Of a stretch of DNA of 64,000 nucleotides, positions 56,662 through 64,000 are shown one piece after another. This DNA comes from Mytilus edulis. Its lineage: Eukaryota > Mollusca > Bivalvia > Mytilida > Mytilidae. The DNA lies in contig NC_092353.1 in the NCBI RefSeq assembly GCF_963676685.1, positions 4,988,207 through 5,052,206 on the forward strand, written 5' to 3'. The first letter of the stretch is position 1, and each line of letters opens with the position of its first letter. Made by a program: the position numbers and the translations under genes. The notes beneath the pieces were generated by a model. It saw nothing but the letters and a program-made list of their open reading frames with translations, was not told where the DNA came from and searched no databases.

Positions 56662-59367
56662 GTTTGTAATCTGATATATTAATGTAACTATGATTTCGCA
56701 CAAAATCCTAATAAGAATCAAAATCGATTGTATCTGAAAAGAACAGCTGAACATGTCTATGTTTGATGAAACCTGATAAATATACACCCGTTGTTATCAG
56801 ATACAGTTTATTGGTATAGTAAAATGTTACAAAACAATAACAGACAATACACGAATTTAGTCAAAATAATGTATGTAGTCATGACAATCTGATTTATACC
56901 TGATTGTCCTGACAACAAGATTCTCTGTTATGTTTTCTATAAATCAAGGGTTTATATACAGAAATCGAAATGTTTGTGATTAACGAGTTTATTGCATACA
57001 TTTTGATGTTCAATTCCCCTGTTTGAATGCTAGATTGTAAAATTTAAAAAACAATTAATACGTCTGACAAGTGTTTCGACAGTTTAAGAAGTAATTAGTG
57101 GCCCTAGAATCAAAACATTAGGAGCTTAAATCAATATTCTAGATAAGGAGCATCGAAAACAATAATGTTCAACAAGTCAGGTATAAAATCTTGCCTAGGC
57201 CGACAATGCGTAGGAAATAAATCATTAGTGTTTCGAATAACATGAACAATAAAAAGTTTATGAACCGTCGTTTAATAAAACTATAAGACATTCAAAATAA
57301 GCTAACATGAAAATATGTGGAAAATTCAAAATGTCAATTGAATTTTTTTTTAAATCGTCTAAAAAAATGCATGAAATATTTGACACTGAAACAAACAAAC
57401 ACAAATCAGTCAAATATAAACAAACGTTTTCTCTGCTTCATATGTTTCAATTCACTGTTTTAAATCTAGATGTTCTAAAAATTCATTGTAAATGTTATTC
57501 TATTGATAGAACAATTTGTCCTTCTGTCGTTTTGACAACATAATAATAAATTTACTACTAGTAAATAGTTATCAAAAGTACCAGAATTATAATTTAGTAC
57601 GCAAGACGCGCGTTTCGTCTAAACAAGACTCATCAGTGACGCTCAGTAACTAAATACAGAGTGAGGACATACTTAACTTAGTTTCAATTAAAGGACATAT
57701 CATATGACATACAAACCTTCCCATCTGTTTTTTGCAAAATGAATTAATTCTCGAATCATTAGTTATCATGGTTATTTTATTTCCGTTTTTGTCCTTTTTT
57801 TTTTATTGCATCTCAATGATATCTTTATTCTACAAATTGCCTAAAACTGGACAGGCAATTTGTTGAATTTTGTTTAAAAATTTCAGTCATTTTACATAAT
57901 GACTAGGTAATTTTAGTCATTTTGTATAATGCCTGTCAAGATTAGGCATTTTGTAAACTGCCGGAAAATTCAGTCATTTTACAAAATGCCTAAATTTAGA
58001 AAATGCCTGTAACATATATATATGATCGATAGCTTCTTTACCGCTGTATTGGTACTGTTGGAATTTTACGTGGTTTAAAATATTGTCCTGACCTTGTTGT
58101 CGGGTGTCATCTTGACCTTAGTGAAATAAATATTTCTTACTTTGTTGTCGAACGTCGCATTAACCATAATGTATGATATCTTCCTGCCTTTGTTTGACGA
58201 TAGTTACAAACATTTCAGTATATCGTCCACTATTTTTTGCAGTTTCTTAATTAAGCAATTATTTGATGGTTAGTCTGGATCTTTTCCATGATGACATGTA
58301 CCGTTTGGCCGTTCACAAAAATTACACCCAAAAAAAGGCAACCGTCTTCACTTTCAGATATATTGAAGTTCCTGTCATTCAATAAACACATCTCCGTGAG
58401 TGCGTACATCTCATATATCCTATAGGTTTTTATGTTAAACATTTTACAGAAAGTGGAAGCTCTGTTATCTTGCTATCTTCCTTGATATTGAAAAAGACTG
58501 GCGATTTGTTATTTGAATCTATGACAAACGAACGTTCAAATAATCAACTTCCCATTTTTGAGAAGTTACAAACCATCTGATCAATTGTACGGTGTTTACA
58601 TTTCCTAGTTTATACGCTATGCTCGTGCATGTGCATACTTTTCGATTGTTATTAACAAGGGTGTGCTCCTTAATTAAAAACCGAGTTATGAGAAAGAATA
58701 TCTGAAATCGATACAACATAAATTTTACGCTCATCAACACGAGTCGGATAACTAATATGGTGTTTCGGTGTCTCAACTCCTCGCGGTTGTCGATTGTGTC
58801 CTATTTACGTTTATGAATTGGTGTGGATTCACTTATGCGAGGCGATGATTAATGTATTGACAGAAGTGCTTACCCTGTCGACGCACTATTCTCTTTTTGG
58901 ACTTCATGCAAACTAATGTCACCTACATTTACCGGTGTTACTCTCTAGTCTAAATTCGGATATCTCATAAAGGATCTAAACCGATCGATTGTCCACGATG
59001 GATGATGAAATTCGATTTACCTTTAGTCAATCCATTTACTTTTAAATGCAAAAGTAATAAGAGGGTTTTTATATACAGATATATATTGAAAGTATATTTA
59101 CCGTATATGCATGTGTATTTATAGTGGCAATAACTAAATGCGAAGATCATTCGAACTGTGGCTATCTGGTGAGTAAACTTGGTGATGATCAGCATGGTAT
59201 AGATATTTGTCCTGTATCCTGCGGAAGATGTATCCCCACGACGACAATCACATCACAATGTACATATACATCTTATGATTGTGATTACTTAAACAGAACA
59301 TTCAGCATTTGCCAGGATCCTGATGCAGTGAAAATTGCTGGTTGCAAGAAGACATGCGATTTCTGTG
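54679..59367 (+). CDS. Gene D: LU-ShK-ShK paralog of gene C (3' end outside window or lost)
   Basis: Exons 54679-54755, 55944-56015 and 56571-56661 form one LU domain; exon 59125-59367 has two ShK-type modules. Phases are 1-0-0-1-1, so the LU-to-ShK join is in frame without the second LU domain of gene C, which was not found in 56662-59124. After the ShK exon the donor gttagt leaves phase 1, but neither an EGF nor an IgGFc exon is visible up to 64000. If the donor is not used, TAG follows two codons after the last Cys. The LU1 intron 1 carries a retroelement 3' end (54830-55852). Function as for gene C, by inference. Confidence 0.7.
54830..55852 (-). mobile_element. 5'-truncated retroelement, 3' end (family R3)
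   Basis: A 133-codon minus-strand ORF (55852-55451), with G-I-S-H-P-V-F-Y-G-N-I-L-Y-K and R-Y-K-D near its middle, is followed by about 600 bp of conserved non-coding sequence. The latter is 'aaccctccccctatacctct', 'agtccgagtc', 'tcccgttaggggtttagta' and 'cataacccgtgtcatgccaa' in plus orientation. The 3' part recurs at 14870-15158. An ORF tail with a conserved 3' UTR and no 5' end fits a truncated LINE- or Penelope-type insertion. The ORF family is recalled from bivalve reverse-transcriptase proteins, not verified. Confidence 0.5.
56662..57590. other. Intron of gene D, no exon recognised
   Basis: Searched for a second LU domain (C-C....C-N text) and none was seen. The ORF at 57307-57543 has no recognisable domain. 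Confidence 0.45.
57599..57642 (-). ncRNA. Hammerhead ribozyme motif, solo copy with intact core
   Basis: Minus strand: CUGAUGA, stem II GUCU/AGAC, GAAA, stem III palindrome ACGCGCGU, cleavage after GUC. Stem I GCGUCA/UUGCGU has one C-U mismatch. Best preserved member of the 32.2-kb subfamily; in the gene D intron, antisense. Confidence 0.78.
57830..58015. repeat. Cluster of direct and inverted 'cattttacaaaatgcct' motifs
   Basis: Variants of 'cattttacaaaatgcct' and its reverse complement occur several times in 185 bp (near 57888, 57920, 57945, 57975 and 58000), with 'ggcaattt' near the left side. Possibly the subterminal repeat zone of a DNA transposon. Confidence 0.6.
58240..58980 (-). other. 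Unrecognised segment with dense short ORFs
   Basis: ORFs 58442-58251 and 58776-58519 on the minus strand, together with a base composition richer in GC than the flanks, look like decayed coding DNA. No motif could be named. Lies in the gene D intron before the ShK exon. Possibly a retroelement remnant. Confidence 0.25.
59125..59367 (+). CDS. Gene D exon with two ShK-type domains, first lacking Cys3
   Basis: 243 nt, phase 1-1, exactly 6 nt shorter than the gene C exon. The missing two codons correspond to V-C in gene C (V-S-K-L-G-V-C-D-D versus V-S-K-L-G-D-D). The first module therefore has five cysteines, the second the full six (C-K-K-T-C-D-F-C at its end). The frame is kept. The first module is expected to have one unpaired Cys. 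Confidence 0.85.
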
Positions 59368-59779
59368 GTTAGTTTGAAATACTTAATTACAATGCAAATA
59401 CAAATTGGTATCAATGTATTGTTAAGGTTGGGTTTGTGGATTCTTTTTATCTTTACATGACAATAACATTGAGAATGAAAATGGGGAATGTGTTAATATT
59501 GAGCAGTTCCAGCAGATAATTCATTCAACAATATTGTCTTCTCGTGTAAAAACTATTATTTGAAATGTTTCACAAAAGAGCTTTGAATAAAAAGCACAAC
59601 TGGTTATTATAAATGGTCTATAACATCATTCAACAAGGGATGAAATTTACAAACTCAGACACAAATCTGTCCTAGTTTCTTTTGGTATTTACATCAAAGA
59701 AAACGAAAGACAATCTACTGTCATTATACTGGATACCAAATAAACTCATCATAGAAACCAGGATTCGAATTTTGTATTT

Positions 59780-59823
59780 ACGCCAGACGCGCGTTTCGTC
59801 TACACAAGACTGACTAGTGACGC
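59780..59823 (-). ncRNA. Degenerate hammerhead ribozyme motif
   Basis: Keeps stem II, GAAA, ACGCGCGU, GUC and stem I, but CUGAUGA is replaced by CUAGUCA, so the core is destroyed. Flank 'taaactcatcatagaaacca' matches the 32.2-kb subfamily. Confidence 0.7.
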
Positions 59824-59869
59824 TCGAATCAAAAATAAATTAAAAGCTCGAATAAAGAAATATATATTC

Positions 59870-62840
59870 ATGTAGCTGGATCATTAATAGGTACGACTAA
59901 ATATGTTTCTAAAGAACTGACTTCTATTCTTTCTACAGTAAAAGATGGCCTTCAAAAATATTGTGATGAACTATTTTCAACCAGTAGGACGATCCGATGT
60001 AGATTCTATAAGATTCTAACGATCTACTGCTTGTAAAATCACAATCTCCTCAATTTTGCAACAGCATTAAGACCTTTGATATTATTACTCTTTTCGCTAC
60101 TCTTTACATTACTATACCCCATGCTCAATCGAAAAATCAACTTCACCATCTCATTGAACAAAGCTTGTTTTTCAGTCAATTTTGATACTCACCTTTTTGC
60201 GTGGCTCGATACTTATACATCCCGCTTTTGTTTCATTGTGCTATGGTCATTTTTGTATTATTGTCTTTTATTTTTGCTTAATTTTTATGTTCTATGTCTA
60301 TAAAGGCAGAAGTATACCGGTGTTCAAAAGTCATAAACCGATGAGAGAAAAAAATCTGCTGGAAACACATTATCTTTAAGAGGAAAACAAAAGAACAACA
60401 GGAACCCCAAAGTGCAACAAAATCAAACGCCAACATATATAGACACGAACTATTTGATAACGACTGACATATTCCTGTATTGGTACAGGACATTTTAAGA
60501 AAAATTGGTGGGTTGAACTTGGTTTAAAGGCATTCCAAATCTCCTGCTTATAATGTTGAAAACATATCGCTAAAACACTATAATGACAGAAATACAACAC
60601 AAACACACGCAAGAACATTCATAACATTTTTTTTTAAATTTTATCTTAACAATTTTATAATTATTTAGAAAACAAACAATATGACAGAACACATTATTCA
60701 ACGAAACTATAACAAAAACATTAAAAATAAATGCATACATGTTGAATGTATAATTACCGAGACACGTCATACAGCAATACAAATTCACTCTCGGTGTAGC
60801 AGTCATATTCGGCAACAGTTCACGTTCAGAACTTAGCAAACAGACGACATAGATGTTTAACCACAATCTAAGACGTGGTAAAATCAAAGTGCTGGATAGC
60901 ACCTCTGGAAAGTTTGCAACTGTAGCTGTGTATTATTCCAAAAAGGTTATAGACGTGTGTTATTTCAAAAATGTATTTCATCACAGCTTGGATGTTTTAA
61001 ACTAAACCATTGTCTTGTCAGTAATTATCAAAAATCACTTTTTTCATGTTTGTCATAAAAAGTTTTGATATTTTCTATTGCAACCTAAAACTGTAGATCT
61101 AAAATATTGAAATATACAGAAAGCTCTGATAATTTCTTTTTAAGTACCCATGCCATGTCAACGTCAAGGGCCTGTGAATTAGTATTTTTCTATTGGTTTA
61201 GATCCTTCATATTTGATTTTAGTAAATTAACACGTAAGTTTTTTTGTTTGAATTGCTCCACATGTTTCCTATCGGGGCCTTTTATAGCTTTCTTCATGTA
61301 TATGGTACAGATATTTCTTATTATTGACGACCATATGGTGGCCTATAGTTATTAATACATTTTCCTCCTTTGAACTCTTTTGGATAGCATTGGTTCTTAG
61401 CAAAAAATACCACATTTTGTGCATTGCGTATAAGTTTCATACAATTTGGTTCAGGCAAACTAAAGTAAGAGAACAGAAACGAATTTTGGGATGTACGGAG
61501 GTACATGTACGTACAAGTAAGGGAAGGACATACATACTTACAGCAGAACAAGGATAAAACTCAATACGATGGGAGCATAACAACAGCAGTATGACCACAG
61601 GAATAAAAAGTTTATATACAATAGATTCATAGAGGTGCTTATAACCTGTAACACATTTAGTTGCTGTTGTGAAATTAAGCATTGTCTTATGAGTTAAGAA
61701 CATTTGATAATTTTTGTTTTAAGCCATTCATTTGATATATTACGGTAATCATTGCCTCTGTGTTTGGGTGACAAAGCAATTGAAATCTATTAATATAGGG
61801 CATGGTATGCCTTAAAACTTTTCCAGATGTACAGGCCGCTGTTTGTCTGTAATCTGTCTAAATTTTGAGGTGAAAATGCAGCCATTTTAGCCAAAGGGTA
61901 CACATCATGAACCTTATAATCATTTCTATAGAACTTGTCTTGATACCCTGAGCTATAATATTCGAAGAAGTGGATGCTGACTCGGTTGCTTTGAATACGG
62001 ATGCTATATGATACGAATTTACAATAATACACCAGAAGTGGTATGATGTAAATTATTGGAAGAAGACTGAAGAAGAACTGACGTTGTTCTGCTGTCAATT
62101 TGATCCACTTGAGCATGCTGAACGAGTAAAGTTCCTTATATCCACATTGGAATGTGAAACAATTAGTATTTAAGTAACGGAATTAAGTTTTCAAATGATT
62201 TTTGGCATCAAAATCTTCCGATCGATGTTTAAACAAAAACAATGCATTTTTTTTTTTTTTTTTTTTTATTAAAGCCGGTCATTTTTACCTTTACTCGTCC
62301 TTGGCGTGAGACGTTAGACATATAATATAATTATCGAGTATTTTATATTCTTTCACCTGTGTTTTGTTTAAACAAACCATTATTACTTTTCAATTATCCG
62401 ACGGCTTGGTCAAAATGTCAACTTGTTCTCGCATTTTAATCAGTCATTCCCGATTCTTTCGATACACTCGGGATTTTACCACGTTTACGTACGTACATAT
62501 AGTAAACAGGTAAAAGTAGAGCGGGGAAATGTTCATTCATCAAATATTCATGAATGAATGAAAACGCAATCTCGCGTAGATTTCTTGTGATTTTTTCTAC
62601 AGCGCATGCAGATCCGCGAAGTAGTGTTTGTAATACTCATTTTTAAAATGAAGTTTAATTCATCTGAATCGTCAGTGAATATTCATTTCTTTTTATTCAA
62701 GCTGTAATCTTTTCAGTCAAAACAGTAGTTACTCAAAATTTTAAAAGAATCTTCCAAGAATCAGAACTCAAACACTAGTACTACACTATCTCGGAGCAGA
62801 ATATATTGCGATAATCTGTCAACCGGAAGTTTGAGGCCGA
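59870..62840. other. No supported gene; repeats
   Basis: 60290-60540 is a repeat related to 5860-6100 with an R4-like tail. 61140-61400 has a diverged R1 ('ggggccttttatagctttct'). 62258-62280 contains a long T tract. 62520-62570 has a short inverted repeat of cattcat/atgaatg. ORFs such as 61790-62116 and 60570-60902 (minus) have no recognisable domain. Confidence 0.45.
61796..61919 (+). repeat. Single-arm relative of the 112-711 inverted repeat
   Basis: 'ccttaaaact', 'gtctgtaatctgtctaaatt', 'gccattttagccaaa' and 'catgaacctta' follow the order of the right arm at 600-711. Confidence 0.7.
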
Positions 62841-62843
62841 CGC

Positions 62844-63059
62844 CTAAGGAAAGTAGCAATAGCAAGCTATAGCAAACTTTCCAAAAATGGCATTAGTTAG
62901 TTTAGACACAAACACATCACATAGATCAACCAATTCATGAAGGTGTCTATAAAATTTACGGAGTGTCATTTTTAATCTTTCCTCCATATAACTCTGTTGG
63001 AGCAGTTTCTGCGAAAGGAGCACGGTCCTGTATCCATTTTGTTTTTCTTTTGTTGACAT
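62844..63059 (-). pseudogene. Retroelement C-terminal fragment (probable)
   Basis: A 71-codon ORF with S-Y-M-E-E-R-L-K-M-T-L-R-K-F-Y and H-E-L-V-D, followed by a short tail. This text resembles the C-terminal end of reverse-transcriptase-type ORFs common in bivalve genomes, from memory. No upstream RT domain is attached. Confidence 0.35.
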
Positions 63060-63119
63060 ATTTGTTTGTTTTTATTTTGATTAAGATTATAACACATTGT
63101 TGACTTCTGTACCCCTTTT

Positions 63120-63400
63120 TAACATTTTTACCTATTATATCTGTTTGTTTTATTCACAAATTGTTGTCTAATTAATGGAATTTTATGCGACTGTCATAAA
63201 AGTGAGAGGTTTAGCGAACTATGAAACCAGGTTAAATCCGTCTTTTTTTTCATAAGGAAATGTCTATACCAACTCAGTAATCTGACAGTTGTTTTCCATT
63301 TGTTTGATGTTTTTAAGCTTTTGTTTTTGCCATTTGATAAAGGCCTTTCCAATTTGGAATTTTCGTTTGAGTTTGGTATTTTCGTTATTTTTTGTAGTTC
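63120..63400 (+). repeat. Interspersed repeat R4
   Basis: 'tttttacctattatatctgt', 'ggaattttatgcgactgtca', 'gagaggtttagcgaactatg', 'gaaaccaggttaaatccg', 'cagttgttttccatttgttt'. To its right (63400-64000) only an unsupported 83-codon ORF was seen. Confidence 0.75.
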
Positions 63401-64000
63401 GTCTAATAAGCTTAAAATGAAGCATTTTAAAAAAGACAAACAGTAAAACAGATTCGAGTACGATTATAGATAGATCATTACTTTGGTCTTTTGTTTCTTT
63501 GATTTTTTGTGACTACGGTAATTATTTCAACAGTTAACTCTTATGTTGTTGTTAGACATGGACAACTGTCTCCGAGTTGAGCGAATTAACTCATCAACAT
63601 TCTATATGTGCATGTCACATTACTGAAAATTTATGTTTTAAAAAGGAAGATTGGAATTAACACATTGGAGTTTCATAACCTCACGGCACATAGATTTGAG
63701 GCAGGACAAAGGGTCACATATATGAATGACATGGCGTCATGGGACAGAGATCTGAGGAAAAGACAAAGATTTGAGCCTGAACATAGATTTGACCCCTCCT
63801 TATACACAACGGTTTTAATACACCAAACCAACAAGACAAAAAGGGGGGAAATCATCTAAAGATAAGCCAGACAGATTAAACTAAAAAGCAAAGAATGAGA
63901 CAAACAGACCAACAAAAATCTACTTCAGACATTAAGACCCTATGGGAGACATCTAAGAACATGGCAAAAACAAAAACGCCAACAAAACAATAAACATAAA

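Noticed and set aside
61790-62116. 108-codon minus-strand ORF with a hydrophobic segment
   Set aside because: Its 3' half is the single-arm repeat also seen at 600-711, and no homologous motif was recognised.

Overview
Eukaryotic nuclear DNA: AT-rich, intron-dense and crowded with interspersed repeats. No bacterial, phage or CRISPR features were seen. Repeat families, recognised by their conserved ends (for example 'ggtatgattgccaatgagac' and 'gcaacacgaacccc'), together with the protein modules, point to a bivalve mollusc, most likely a mussel of the Mytilus type. That assignment rests on recognition, not on a search.

Layout. (1) 0-7 kb: a large inverted repeat, a tRNA-derived SINE, and a minus-strand gene (E) with a signal-peptide exon and two duplicated thrombospondin-type-1-like exons. 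(2) 7-20.7 kb: no solid gene; mainly a degenerate tandem segmental duplication (about 8.7-14.0 and 15.2-18.4 kb) and repeats. (3) 20.7-59.4 kb: a plus-strand cluster of related modular extracellular proteins. Gene A shows only the IgGFc-binding-like exon. Gene B has two Ly6/uPAR-like (LU) domains and then a stop. Gene C is the full mosaic LU-LU-ShK-ShK-EGF-IgGFc-binding-like. Gene D has one LU domain and one ShK-ShK exon with a lost cysteine, and no IgGFc exon in the window. Modules sit on exons bounded by phase-1 introns (LU domains are three exons, internal phase 0), so they can be gained or lost without breaking the frame. The gene C chain from 39502 to 49581 keeps one open frame across all nine exons. 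(4) 59.4-64 kb: repeats and retroelement scraps.

Mobile DNA. The most striking signal is a set of hammerhead-ribozyme repeats (retrozyme-like). One is a tandem array of exact 350-bp period at 51.3-52.4 kb with a 44-nt hammerhead motif per unit on the minus strand. A sense-strand copy lies in the gene C intron 70 bp before the EGF exon. A second subfamily lies at 32.2-34.3 kb, with solo copies at 24.9, 57.6 and 59.8 kb. Four DNA transposons have readable ends and target duplications: a MULE relic with 9-bp TSD, a Harbinger-like element with TAA TSD that split a retrozyme unit, and two TTAA-flanked MITEs.

In working terms, A-D look like secreted or surface recognition or mucus-type proteins built from disulfide-rich modules. 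That function is inferred from domain content only. First exons of A-D are uncertain, and transcript data are needed for the 5' ends.
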